Shown here: piece by piece, positions 20,301 through 26,274 of the stretch
Layout: each line of letters opens with the position of its first letter
Position numbering within the stretch: position 1 is the stretch's first letter
Assembly: GCF_001723055.1 (NCBI RefSeq)
Contig: NZ_MDCR01000054.1
Coordinates: 1-64,000, forward strand
Direction of reading: 5' to 3'
Origin: Streptomyces niveus
GTDB taxonomy: Bacteria; Actinomycetota; Actinomycetes; Streptomycetales; Streptomycetaceae
Length of the DNA stretch: 64,000 nt
Notes under the pieces: generated by a model
What the model saw: the letters and a program-made list of their open reading frames with translations, nothing else
What the model was told of the DNA's origin: nothing
Database searches by the model: none
Position numbers and translations under genes: made by a program

Positions 20301-20675
20301 CGTCATCCGGTGCCAGGTCGCCGCGTGCCGGGACGCGCCTTCGTACAGTGCCCAGGCGGGCACGTGGCTGCCGGAGTAGCGGGGCAGCGGCCCGTCGTGG
20401 AAGTTGACGGCGGCCGTGGTCGGCAGGTCGAGGATCGCGGCGGGCAGGATCCGGAAGTTGACCATGCTGAACAGGTAGTCGAAGGGCTGGGCCGAGAGCG
20501 TCGCCGACAGATCGCCGTGCGGGTCGAGAACGGGGATCGCGTGCGTGTCCGCCCAGGCGGCCACGGCCGGGTCGTCGCTGAAGACGCCCTCGATCCGTAC
20601 GCCCGCGTCGAGGAGTTGTGCGGCGCACTGGGTGAGGACCCGGGTGCCGCCGATGATGAAGCAGTTCGTCGGCAT
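11361..20675 (-). CDS. Hybrid NRPS-PKS loading protein (PKS1): formyltransferase-A(Gly)-PCP-KS-DH-ACP-KS-AT
   Basis: This protein of 3104 residues starts the assembly line. It has a methionyl-tRNA-formyltransferase-like domain (1-300, HDGPLPRYSG), a condensation-like remnant (about 320-530) and an adenylation domain (about 565-1050, LLFTSGSTGDPKG). The substrate-pocket residues read D-I-L-Q-L-G-L-I-W-K, the classic glycine code. Then come PCP (GGESAN, Ser about 1133), KS1 (1220-1630, DTACSSS), a DH-like domain (about 1800-2030, HLVLGRPTLP), ACP (GLDSML, about 2115), KS2 (2214-2628, DTLCSSS) and one AT (about 2728-3032, GHSLGE and HAFHS, malonyl type). The expected starter is N-formylglycine. 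The ATG at 20675 has GGAG five bases upstream, and a GTG two codons earlier overlaps the Rieske gene stop. The AT segment uses G-ending codons unlike the rest. Confidence 0.93.
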   Translation of the reverse strand: MPTNCFIIGGTRVLTQCAAQLLDAGVRIEGVFSDDPAVAAWADTHAIPVLDPHGDLSATLSAQPFDYLFSMVNFRILPAAILDLPTTAAVNFHDGPLPRYSGSHVPAWALYEGASRHAATWHRMTEAVDAGGVLLERWFPIRDHSTALSLTYETAEVGIDLFAGLVPHVVARTLPEPVDTSDRERRFYRRSARMASGGVIHAGTSAGEAVRISKALDYGSFPNPLGVPTLVTEQGAVFTRQVRLIPREDPRTETTVLSVTTSAITLSAPDADLVLSDCVAVDGSALSGQAAAQRLGIAPGSPLPAASERRLADIAAAQKPLRAHEPWWRARLESLRPAPLTVADFSAAGAHYGRYELAFIPRSRDEAVAVARAFLTVVAERTGERTFDFAWSPAAARVLAERTHGIAAARFPVRFDGDSSRSLRDKLAEATAREGYAGDLEVRLGLAGRPLGSDEPSFTRVMVLDRVAGEEASAEPHTEIALLCLEDGPPTVFVRETAMGEDEALEFTERVEDLVLTALLHGESVSEPVSEPLAEALAEPAVESAPGSAAEPLVEARSPEPVAEPSTAGTVLDLFEATVADRPKAVAVRSGTRTLDYAGLDAWADAIAADLHDQGIESGSVVGVLMERDLPLLPAMLGILRSGAAFLPLDPGYPVERLRRYVDVSRCDLILTDTRTHDLGTSLGDARSVPGSNGSAQAVPPQVTPSGLAYLLFTSGSTGDPKGVEVEHGALANFLTGIGDRLGVSPDDTLLAHTTVAFDISLLELFLGLTVGATVVLASRETAGDPSRLAELTTDVTVAQATPSLWRLLLGTGWTPHPELTVLSGGEALPPATAERLHGPARALWNLYGPTEATIWASCHEVTAIGSFLPLGEPLPNMELHVLDAELAPSAAGTTGALYLSGTGLARGYAGRPDLTDDVFVVHPETGVRLYRTGDEVRLHADGSIEWLGRGDAQVKVRGNRIEPAEIERVLERFDGVTAAVVVAAQFEGRGEPRLTAYLVGDGTPAKSRLDAFVGDVLPRYMVPDAYVTLDALPLTDNGKVARARLPLPTRDNVIRSAAAPAAPAAPAAPAATPERSGALSEQASVSASVPTSVSAVSVTVEALAESIAGVFAATLDHPAFDVHANFFDLGGESANVTFAAVQLGRELGATVTAPSIFATGTPMKLARLLGAEGVVRLLEPGAEQAVIVEELAEPEPVAPAVPVAAPASAEPARPADEGALAVIGMACRFPGATTPDEFWQNLVGGVSSVGPAPEGKRGWSHLWSDADEVPMAWVDGAEYFDAARFGLTDREARRMDPLQRTLLSVTAEALESCGHDHTSLGAATGVFVGVIASDFPEIVAGSVGYHDPHVATGTAASMIANRLSHVFDWSGPSFTVDTACSSSLVALHEAAMHLRAGDVDAAVVGAANLVLTPTKSRSFARNGMLSPQGMCRTFDDDADGYVRGEGTGAVILKRLADAERDGDPVLAVIRGTAVNHTGGSAGFLTAPSRPAQEAVLRKALAASGRTSADIGYVEAHGTGTQLGDLVELEALHAVLGEPAGRRPVAVGSVKTNIGHLEPAAGIAGLIKTILTLQAGHIPPSLNFTTPNSSFDFDGSPLFVADRPQPWGSGPRVAGISSFGFGGANAHAVVEAGPVGVSDGTESGPRLLVLSAGSDDALRTLAHRLVLMLRSAYCPSLDDLSEASRRRPAATHRLACVADSVEQLEDKLRLFLAGVADIRSLHVGVATAETAATRPIGAGAGREALAGAARAFAAGATLPAGRRERAGVRFPTAPHAEKYLWLEPAEPPNTPAAAPSTKNTWTEHPEAAEHLVLGRPTLPGAGYPGKVAELLGRERFGLRDLTFRAAVEAPTTLKAERDNTTVAFRAGGGAGAVVCTVELTDPEQTTLTPAPTTDGFTPVAVDAMYAAFERAGLSYGPGFRTVSTLSVAPGEATGELRGEAPSTGAVDARLLDGAFQIALAACGAQGLYVPFTVARLTVLGRLPDTVRVYARRDRDTAPDSGLLTASLVILDGDEPVLEARGITWKRLSQAPSPDATGGDTGKGHRAAPPSSRTPAPTRIPTPAHVSNGARPGPAPSRSAAGDLDAAVAQWVAGALELDVDELETDRPLQEQGLDSMLAVSLAQDIRAKLDVDIPVTLVLEVGTVDRLAAELRDEYGATAPSVASEPVDAGVARPDAVPDEQPEPAPVRTPAPAPAQIRTAEPSDPPVPGDADLHDIAIIGFDGVFPNAANTDELWRVLLEGVDCLSEVPASRWDIDSYYGTEGKPGTVYLRRAGFVEGLTDFDAGFFRLSPAEAEWIDPQQRHLVQSAWRAMEDAGLAGDTQRSTGVFVGASYQHYRDMVVGDVVQTAAGLGNHNAILANRVSFFLDLHGPSMTIDTLCSSSLVALHTAVRSIRDGECEQAIVAGVHLAMSPQYFQLGARLRSFSPSNALRPFDAGADGFVPGEGVVTVVVKPLSAALRDGDRIRGVIRGSAVNHGGRTSGLTVPSSSAQQEVISAALGDAGVSVESIGLVEAHGTGTSLGDPIEVEGLTRAWRGVTDRSQFCAIGSLKGNVGHLEPAAGLAGLVKVLLAMEHEMVPPSLHVVRPNDHIRFEETPFYLADRAVEWPRNGTPRRAAVSAFGMGGVNAHVIVEEPPKPPRREAPAQDSYVVRVSAADGTALRTLADAYAETLIDTSEDDLGDFAFTANTARAAHRYGVAVQGADTRELAAGLKEVVTGRGALSRKGGKAQPSAFMFTGQGSQYVGMGRGLYGVEPVFRAALDECADVLAGHVDVPLGELLFGEVGGGGRLDRTGYAQPAIVSVQVGLVRWLESVGVRPDVVVGHSLGELTAAWVAGVLDLGDLLELTAVRGRLMESQPGAGAMAVVHADAEAVVAAISAHPGVEIAAFNARRSVTVTGPAEAVQGFCQESGLRTQQLTVSHAFHSAAMEGAVAPFVEAVAGRSLSAPVIGFASTVTGGWHSAETATDPDYWGRAIREPVHFSQALTTLAEAGPAVAWEIGSHPQLTSLARASWSGTQPMWLSTLRRDRTDQVQLHSAVANYYNHTRTDLDWTGLHQDKGRRTTTIPTYPFNRQELTAPPVRRGGTGTSTLSHPLFDRHYEHRSEGQ
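12679..13623. repeat. Direct repeat copy B inside KS2 of PKS1
   Basis: Partner of the repeat at 4511-5455, in the same orientation and at the same offset throughout. It directly adjoins the single AT domain. Several differences in copy B replace the PKS2 codons with G-ending synonyms, which suggests the two copies have begun to diverge or have been partly converted from another source. Confidence 0.9.
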
Positions 20676-20677
20676 GC

Positions 20678-21907
20678 TCACTCCGCGGCCTTCCCGGTCT
20701 CGGAGGTGCCCGCGCCGTTCGCGCCGTTCTTGACGGGTCCGGCCTCGGCGGTGTCCGGGTCCTCCGCGTCCGCCGTCTCGGCGACGACCCAGGAGTCGAT
20801 CTGCGAGACGACCTCTTCGTCGAGCGAGAGCTGGCCGGGCGTCCAGAGCGGGTTCGACAGGCCGCGGTGCGTCCGCTCGCACATCTCCCAGTCCTCGTAG
20901 TTCGCCTTGTCCCACAGCGCGAACACGGCTTCGTGGGAGAAGTCGCTCTTGGCGGTCTCGGAGGGGTGGAAGAGCCAGAAGTGCCGGACAAAACACGTGC
21001 CGGGGCTCTCCGGCCAGACCCACTGCATCATCACGTAGTCGGCCGTGAACCCGAACAGCAGATTGGGCAGGATGGTGATCCAGTTGATCTTCTGCCGGTC
21101 CGCCTCGGGGACCAGTTCCATCGGTGTCCGGCCGCTGCGTCCCGTCATGGAGACGGAGTTGTAGGCGTTCCGGATCCCCTGCCACGCGCCGACGATGTCG
21201 CCCTTGAGGTCGTACGTACCCGCGTCGTCGAAGTCGGTGATGCGGTGCAGGTCCTTGTGGGCCGTGGGGAAGTGCAGGCTCTCGTTGACGTTGTGCGCGA
21301 CGAGCTTCCAGTTCGAGGCGACCGGGTAGTCCTTGGCCTCGGCGCACTCCAGGTCGGCCAGCTCGTAGACGCGCGCGAACTCGCCGAACTCGCCCAGTGA
21401 GGCGTCGAGATCGGGGGCGTCGTCGGAGAGGGCGATGAACACGACGCCGAACCGGATCTCGGTCCGTACCGGCAGCAGACCGTTCTTCTCCTTCTCGAAG
21501 AAGTGGTCGAAGTAGGTGCCGTTGAGGCTCTTGAGCTTGCCGTTCCGGTCGTACACCCAGCAGTGGTAGAGGCAGACCAGGCTCTGCCGCTTGCCGGTCG
21601 CCTCCTCCACGAGCTTGTAGCCGCGGTGCCGGCAGTAGTTGTGATACGCCTGGATCCCGTCGTCCCCGTGGATGATCAGGACGGATCCGGTGCCGATGTT
21701 CAGGGTGGTGTAGGCACCCTTGTCCTTCAGCCGGGAGACGTGGTCCACCGGGAGCCAGCGTCGGCCGTAGATGCGGGACATCTCCCGGCGGTACTGCTCC
21801 TCGCCGGTGTAGAAGCCGTGCGACCTGCCGATGCCGCCCGTCTCGAAGTACGGCCTTTCCTCGCCCTGGTCACTGATGAGATCGAACATGCTGGACGCGC
21901 GCGTCAT
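20678..21907 (-). CDS. Rieske [2Fe-2S] non-heme iron oxygenase
   Basis: A 409-residue aromatic-ring-hydroxylating-type oxygenase subunit. The Rieske cluster ligands are visible as CRHRG (CxH) and CLYHCW (CxxH). The mononuclear iron site is seen as NESLHFPTAHKDLH, with a later acidic residue probably in the EDWEMCERTHRGL stretch. The Ala/Glu-rich C-terminus looks disordered. No reductase or ferredoxin partner gene is in the window, so electrons probably come from a general redox system. The ATG at 21907 has GAGGGAG upstream. The stop overlaps the beginning of PKS1, so it is very likely co-transcribed and oxidises the PKS product or an intermediate. The substrate cannot be read from the sequence. 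Confidence 0.93.
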   Translation of the reverse strand: MTRASSMFDLISDQGEERPYFETGGIGRSHGFYTGEEQYRREMSRIYGRRWLPVDHVSRLKDKGAYTTLNIGTGSVLIIHGDDGIQAYHNYCRHRGYKLVEEATGKRQSLVCLYHCWVYDRNGKLKSLNGTYFDHFFEKEKNGLLPVRTEIRFGVVFIALSDDAPDLDASLGEFGEFARVYELADLECAEAKDYPVASNWKLVAHNVNESLHFPTAHKDLHRITDFDDAGTYDLKGDIVGAWQGIRNAYNSVSMTGRSGRTPMELVPEADRQKINWITILPNLLFGFTADYVMMQWVWPESPGTCFVRHFWLFHPSETAKSDFSHEAVFALWDKANYEDWEMCERTHRGLSNPLWTPGQLSLDEEVVSQIDSWVVAETADAEDPDTAEAGPVKNGANGAGTSETGKAAE

Positions 21908-22065
21908 CTGCTGGTCTCCCTCAGGGGGTCAAGCGCATGGGATGCGGTGCGGGAACACCGAGGGGGGTCGGGACGCGAGAAGGCCGCGCCGAACCCCGGC
22001 GATGGTGGGGCTGCGTGACGAGTGACTACTGGGAACCGCCGCCGAACACGGGCCGGACCGACCAG

Positions 22066-22084
22066 TTCTGACGATGCGTCAGAA
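22066..22084. promoter_or_regulatory. Perfect inverted repeat, possible operator
   Basis: TTCTGACG and CGTCAGAA flank a 3-base centre in the gap between the FAD oxidoreductase and the Rieske gene. Its length and symmetry suit a dimeric repressor site controlling the Rieske-PKS transcript. It could also be a second hairpin next to the terminator-like one. Confidence 0.4.
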
Positions 22085-22095
22085 AGATCGACCGC

Positions 22096-22130
22096 CGCAC
22101 GCACACCTCTCGGTGAGAGGTGTGCGTGCG
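22096..22130 (-). terminator. Strong stem-loop, probable terminator after the FAD oxidoreductase
   Basis: A perfect 16-bp stem with a 3-base loop, 135 bases downstream of the FAD gene stop. On the minus strand it is followed by a short stretch that includes three T residues but no long T tract. The whole 357-base gap 21908-22264 holds this hairpin, the neighbouring inverted repeat and the Rieske ribosome binding site, and no gene. Confidence 0.55.
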
Positions 22131-22264
22131 AACCGGTGACGACACGCGCTCTCGACTCACGGCACCCGGCTCGATGCGCCCGGGGTTCGGGGTTCGGTGA
22201 GTGCGGCGGACGACGGGCGGTCCCGGTGGGCCGTGGGCGGACGGGTGCGAAGAACCGGGGACCG

Positions 22265-23509
22265 TCAGCCGGCCGCCGGGTCGTAGATCCGCTTCTCCTC
22301 GGGGACACCGGCGGCGTCGTAGAGACGCTCCAGGGCGTCCGGCGCGTAGACCTCGTAGTCCGGTACGACTCCGCCGATCAGGCCGAGCATCTTGTTGGTC
22401 CACTCCTGGGTCGCGCTCATCGCGGACATCGTCGCCTCGAAGAACGGCGGCAGTTCGGTGAGTTCGCCGAGGGTCGTCGTGAAGTCGTAGACGCCCGCGC
22501 TCTCCTCGTCGCGCACCTTGTTGTACTCGGCCAGCGCCTCTTCCATCGGCCGCTCGCCGGCCAGACCCTGGTGGATGCGCTCGGCGAGGAGTTCACCGTG
22601 CGTGAAGGCGTCGGTGATGCCCCACCCGGTGTACGGGTCCTTGTGATACCCGGCGTCGCCGACCAGCGCCCAGCCGGGGCCGTGGGCGCGGCGATAGTAG
22701 TTGTCCGGGTAGCGCATGGGCTTGAAGGGCTCTTCGCGCCTGCCCTGCTCGCGCAGCTGGACGCCCATCTCCGGGGCGACGTCGTCGAACACGGCCTGGA
22801 AGCCGGTCTCGACGTCCTGGCGGAACTCCTTGAGGTGGCGCTTGGTGCAGATGACGGCGAGCATGCTCACGTCGTCGTTCGTCGGCCAGGTGCCGAACCA
22901 CTTCTCGTTGAAGCCGGTCTTGTGGTGCAGGCCCCAGTCGAGACCGCTGTAGTACGAGTAGTAGATGAAGCCCGCCGCGGGGCGCACGTTGTACAGCTCC
23001 GCGCCGACCTTCTTGGCGACCGTGGAGTGGAAGCCGTCGGCGCCGATGACGACGGTGGCCCGGAACTCCCGCTCCGGCCCGTCCCCTTCTCGTCCCCGGA
23101 TGCCCGTCACTCGGCCGTCGGTGAAGACGACGTCGGAGACGGTGAACCCTTCGATGACCTCGGCGCCGGCGCGGCGGGAGGCGTTGACGAGGATCTCGTC
23201 CAGCACGGTGCGGCGCGGGCAGTAGACGGCGTCGACGCCGTCCACCGGGTCGGCGAACCCGTTGAGTTCTATGCCTCGGTAGGAGTAGTTCATGTGACGG
23301 AGCGCCGGGGTCTTGGCCCCGATGATCTCGTCCAGCAGACCCCACTCCTGGAGCCGCAGCAGTCCCGCCTGGTGGATGTAGTGGGTGGACACCGCGTCGC
23401 TGGGGAACGAGGCCCGGTCCACGACGAGGACCCGGTGCCCCTCCTTCGCCAGCAACATCGCAACCGGCGACCCGGCGCAGCGTCCACCCACAACGATGAC
23501 GTCGTACAT
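22265..23509 (-). CDS. FAD-dependent oxidoreductase (geranylgeranyl-reductase/monooxygenase-like family)
   Basis: A 414-residue flavoprotein of the PHBH/halogenase/GGR superfamily. An N-terminal dinucleotide-binding motif (VIVVGGRCAGS) is followed by ERxR-region equivalents, a DG motif (GADGFHSTVAKK) and the FAD ribityl-binding GD motif (WALVGDAGYHKDPYTGWG). There is no WxWxIP signature, so a flavin halogenase is unlikely. The start chosen is the ATG at 23509, with GGGGGA just upstream. ATG codons 12 and 15 bases earlier are possible. It heads the minus-strand run leading into the Rieske oxygenase and the PKS genes, although a hairpin separates it from them. A tailoring oxidation of the polyketide is an inference from position. 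Confidence 0.88.
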   Translation of the reverse strand: MYDVIVVGGRCAGSPVAMLLAKEGHRVLVVDRASFPSDAVSTHYIHQAGLLRLQEWGLLDEIIGAKTPALRHMNYSYRGIELNGFADPVDGVDAVYCPRRTVLDEILVNASRRAGAEVIEGFTVSDVVFTDGRVTGIRGREGDGPEREFRATVVIGADGFHSTVAKKVGAELYNVRPAAGFIYYSYYSGLDWGLHHKTGFNEKWFGTWPTNDDVSMLAVICTKRHLKEFRQDVETGFQAVFDDVAPEMGVQLREQGRREEPFKPMRYPDNYYRRAHGPGWALVGDAGYHKDPYTGWGITDAFTHGELLAERIHQGLAGERPMEEALAEYNKVRDEESAGVYDFTTTLGELTELPPFFEATMSAMSATQEWTNKMLGLIGGVVPDYEVYAPDALERLYDAAGVPEEKRIYDPAAG

Positions 23510-23577
23510 ACGATCCCCCATCAAATTTGGTTTGAAGGAACTGACGCACCGCTGTAAGCGGCAGGAGCACGAACCGG

Positions 23578-23607
23578 AGGCTATGAAAATCGACAGATGA
23601 AGGTCAA
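23578..23607 (-). promoter_or_regulatory. Candidate sigma-70-type promoter for the FAD oxidoreductase
   Basis: Read on the minus strand, TTGACC and TAGCCT are 18 bases apart, placing the start of transcription about 60 bases before the ATG at 23509. A TCAAA-N5-TTTGA dyad at 23521-23535 lies in the leader and may be a regulator site. Confidence 0.45.
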
Positions 23608-24155
23608 GTAGGGGTAATAGCGAGGCAATGGAAGGGCGTCGAAATCTCGCCAGTTGAATGATCCATTCCGCCCAAACTCCGCCCGTTATGCACTAGTTGG
23701 TATGCTTATAAGCAGTCAAGAATGTGGCGTGCATCACAATAAAATAGGGACCCAGATCCGGCCAGCCAGGGCGAGAAATTCAGCCCTTCTAGCAAAGCGA
23801 AGTTTTTTCGTTCTGAACTAAATAACGAGGCGGCGAGGGAACGTCTTGGTTAATTCACCAAGCCATACGTTTGATGACGCCCAGCCACATGAACGCCGAG
23901 GCCACAGCCACCTTCCGGCCCGTCACCCCGCACCGTCGGACAGGTTCTGCCACCACTCGGCGGGGACGACCCCGGCCTCCTCGATGCCTACTGTCCGGAA
24001 TCAAGCGATCACGATCGCAAAGTGGGAGCTTTCCGGGCCCACTTACCCACGGTCCGGCACCAGCTCGCGCGGCTGGAAAACGAACTCACCGTCGGAGGGC
24101 GGTAGTTGGCAGGCGGCGGAGGCGGGAGCGCCCACGCTGTGGCAAAGTCCTCCAG
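23608..24155. other. Intergenic region between the PKS locus and the kinase gene
   Basis: About 550 bases, clearly more AT-rich between 23600 and 23850 than the rest of the window. No convincing gene is seen. It probably carries the promoters of the divergent FAD oxidoreductase and kinase genes. It marks the right boundary of the PKS locus. Confidence 0.5.
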
Positions 24156-25889
24156 GTGGATGAGCTGCGACCCCAGGACCCCGCGCGCATAGGCGTGTGG
24201 CAGATACTCGCCCGGCTCGGCGCGGGCGGCATGGGACAGGTGTACCTCGGCCGGTCGCCCGGTGGCCGGCTGGTGGCGGTGAAGGTGATCCGGGACGAGA
24301 TCACCGACCATCCGGAGTCGCTGGGGCGGTTCCGGCGAGAAGCCGCGGCCATGGAGGCCGTACGCAGCCCGTACACCGCCCAGTTGATCGAGGCGTCACT
24401 CGACGCGTCCCCTTACTGGCTGGCCACCGAGTACGTACCGGGACCCACCCTGCGCGAAGCCGTACGCGCGAGCGGGCCGTTCCCGGCCGAGAGCGCGCTG
24501 CGGCTGTTCGCCGCGCTCGCCGAGGGGCTGGCCACGGTCCACCGGCACGGGGTCACACACCGGGATCTGAAGCCGCAGAACGTGATCCTCGCGCCGCAGG
24601 GACCGCAGCTGATCGACTTCGGCATCGCCCGGGGGCTGGACTGGACGGCCCTCACCCAGACCGGAATGGCGCCTGGTACACCCGGCTACGCGGCCCCGGA
24701 GGTGCTCCTCCGTAATGAGGTCACCCCGGCGGCGGACATCTTCGCGCTGGGAGCGACGATCGCCTCCACCGCGACGGGCCGGCCCCCGTACGGAGACGGG
24801 GACGCCTCGGCGGTGAGTTTCCGGACCGTGCACGGGGACATCGACCTCGCGGGCGTACGGGACGGTCTGGCCGCGCTGATCCGGCGGTGTGTCGCCAAGG
24901 ACCCGGCGGATCGGCCCGAGTTGGCCGAGGTGATCGCCGGATGCGCGGTGGACTCGGCGCTGGCCTCGGACGCGCACTACCGGTCGGTGGCCCGCGACAC
25001 CGACGCCGTCCCCGGATTCGTGAAGGACGCTCCGGCGCCCTCCGGGGCCACCGGTGACGAGCCGGGCGCCGTGACCGCCCCCTGGCGCTGGGGAGACCCC
25101 GAGACCACCCCGCACGCCGTGCCGCGGCCGACGCCGGGGCCGGACCGTCAGATTCGGCCCGCCGCCCGGTCGCGACGGCACAAGGGTCTGCTCGTGGTGT
25201 GCGCGACGGCGGTCGTCGTATCACTGGCGCTCTGGCTGCTCCCCGGACTCGGCGACGACGACCAGGGCACCGAAGCGGCGCCCAGCACCGAGACCTCCAC
25301 GGGGACCGGTACGGGAACCGCCACGAACCGGCCGGCCGCCAAGGACGACGAGCCGGAGGGCCCACCGAGCCACATCCTCAACGACCGTGAGTCGAAAGAC
25401 CGTTGGGCCCTGTCGGAGGACCCGGAGGAGGCCGGCCAGGGCATCGGCCGCTGCGACCTGGCCAGTCTCACCGATTCCTTGCCGCCGTCTGGACTCCAGT
25501 CCTCCGTCTCGCACACCACGGGCTCGGGCAGCGCGTCGGTGGAGATCCGCCCCAAGAACGCCGGCAAGGGGAAGCGTCCCGCGCCGTACTACGTCTCCGT
25601 CGGAGTACGCCCTCCGCACGAGACCGACCGCACCACCGGGCGCCCCCTCGCATCGGAGGGCAAGGGCATCGGCTTCACCAGCAAGCCCGTCGACCTCTAC
25701 TCCCAGTGGTCCTCGGGAGGATCCGTCAAGCTCCAGTACCCGGACGACTTCCGGGCCCACTTCGACAAGAAGACCGTCGACGCGATTCCGGTGAGCGAGG
25801 ATCGGGGCGACTGGACCGTGGTGATCTACCACGTCGAGGGCGGACCCACGAAGTTCAGCACGATCAGCTGCAACGGCTTCCACGCCTGA
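24156..25889 (+). CDS. Membrane-anchored eukaryotic-type Ser/Thr protein kinase
   Basis: A 577-residue Hanks-type kinase. The catalytic domain occupies about 10-265: glycine loop LGAGGMGQVYLG, catalytic Lys in VAVKVI, HRDLKPQN, IDFG (in place of DFG) and the APEVL motif. A Pro-rich juxtamembrane stretch, one transmembrane helix (about 345-365) and an extracytoplasmic Thr/Gly-rich linker plus a unique C-terminal domain follow. No PASTA repeats are seen. The GTG at 24156 begins where homology begins. The open frame extends further upstream, but that part is Arg-rich and unlike any kinase N-terminus. It is convergent with the DUF4287 gene. The signal it senses is unknown. Confidence 0.9.
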   Translation: MDELRPQDPARIGVWQILARLGAGGMGQVYLGRSPGGRLVAVKVIRDEITDHPESLGRFRREAAAMEAVRSPYTAQLIEASLDASPYWLATEYVPGPTLREAVRASGPFPAESALRLFAALAEGLATVHRHGVTHRDLKPQNVILAPQGPQLIDFGIARGLDWTALTQTGMAPGTPGYAAPEVLLRNEVTPAADIFALGATIASTATGRPPYGDGDASAVSFRTVHGDIDLAGVRDGLAALIRRCVAKDPADRPELAEVIAGCAVDSALASDAHYRSVARDTDAVPGFVKDAPAPSGATGDEPGAVTAPWRWGDPETTPHAVPRPTPGPDRQIRPAARSRRHKGLLVVCATAVVVSLALWLLPGLGDDDQGTEAAPSTETSTGTGTGTATNRPAAKDDEPEGPPSHILNDRESKDRWALSEDPEEAGQGIGRCDLASLTDSLPPSGLQSSVSHTTGSGSASVEIRPKNAGKGKRPAPYYVSVGVRPPHETDRTTGRPLASEGKGIGFTSKPVDLYSQWSSGGSVKLQYPDDFRAHFDKKTVDAIPVSEDRGDWTVVIYHVEGGPTKFSTISCNGFHA

Positions 25890-25920
25890 ACCCGCGCCCG
25901 TCCCGGCTCCCGGCCTCGGG

Positions 25921-26133
25921 TCAGTCGCTGCCGCCTTCGGCGCGGGTGTGTACGACAAGGGCGTTGGCGTGCCCGTGGCCGAGCCCGTGCTCGGACTTGA
26001 GCCAGTTGACGAGTTCGGTGTGTTTGGTCAGGGGCGAGGCGCGGATCAGTTCCTTCCACTCCTCGATGGGGCGGCCGTACTTCTTCTCGATCGACGGGAA
26101 GTAGCTGGCAGGGCCTTTTACGGGTGCGGTCAT
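25921..26133 (-). CDS. Small DUF4287-type protein
   Basis: A 70-residue protein (starting MTAPVKGPASYF) with the SIEKKYGRPIEEW and LVNWLKSEHGLGHGHANALVVH pattern known from the DUF4287 family of small actinobacterial proteins, which have no assigned biochemical role. It is divergent from the TetR gene, and two operator-like dyads lie between them, so it is the best candidate target of that regulator. Confidence 0.8.
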   Translation of the reverse strand: MTAPVKGPASYFPSIEKKYGRPIEEWKELIRASPLTKHTELVNWLKSEHGLGHGHANALVVHTRAEGGSD

Positions 26134-26208
26134 GACGCGCCGTCCTGTTCTGTCCGAATCGCCTGAGTCATGCGGGACCCCTCGTGCGGAAGCACCGCCA
26201 CTCCGAGA

Positions 26209-26252
26209 ACTGGACGGTACAGTACCCACCAGGAAACTGGACTGTCCAGTAC
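26209..26252. promoter_or_regulatory. Two tandem TetR-type operator-like dyads
   Basis: Site 1 (26209-26225) and site 2 (26236-26252) share ACTGGAC-N3-(C/A)CAGTAC and are 27 bases apart. Site 2 contains a perfect ACTGGAC-T-GTCCAGT palindrome. Both lie in the 141-base gap between the divergent DUF4287 and tetR genes, so autorepression and control of DUF4287 are likely. Confidence 0.65.
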
Positions 26253-26274
26253 TCGAAGTTCGAAGGGGGAGGGC

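Noticed and set aside
20676-21347. Longer N-terminus for PKS1
   Set aside because: It would be the wrong-frame copy of the Rieske gene; the formyltransferase fold begins at MPTNCF, position 20675.
22265-23509. Flavin-dependent halogenase
   Set aside because: The GD-region and FAD motif are present, but the WxWxIP halogenase signature is not seen; virantmycin-type chlorination would not need a halogenase.
23871-24155. N-terminal extension of the Ser/Thr kinase
   Set aside because: Arg/Pro-rich, AT-richer at its start and unrelated to kinases; GTG 24156 begins at the conserved region.
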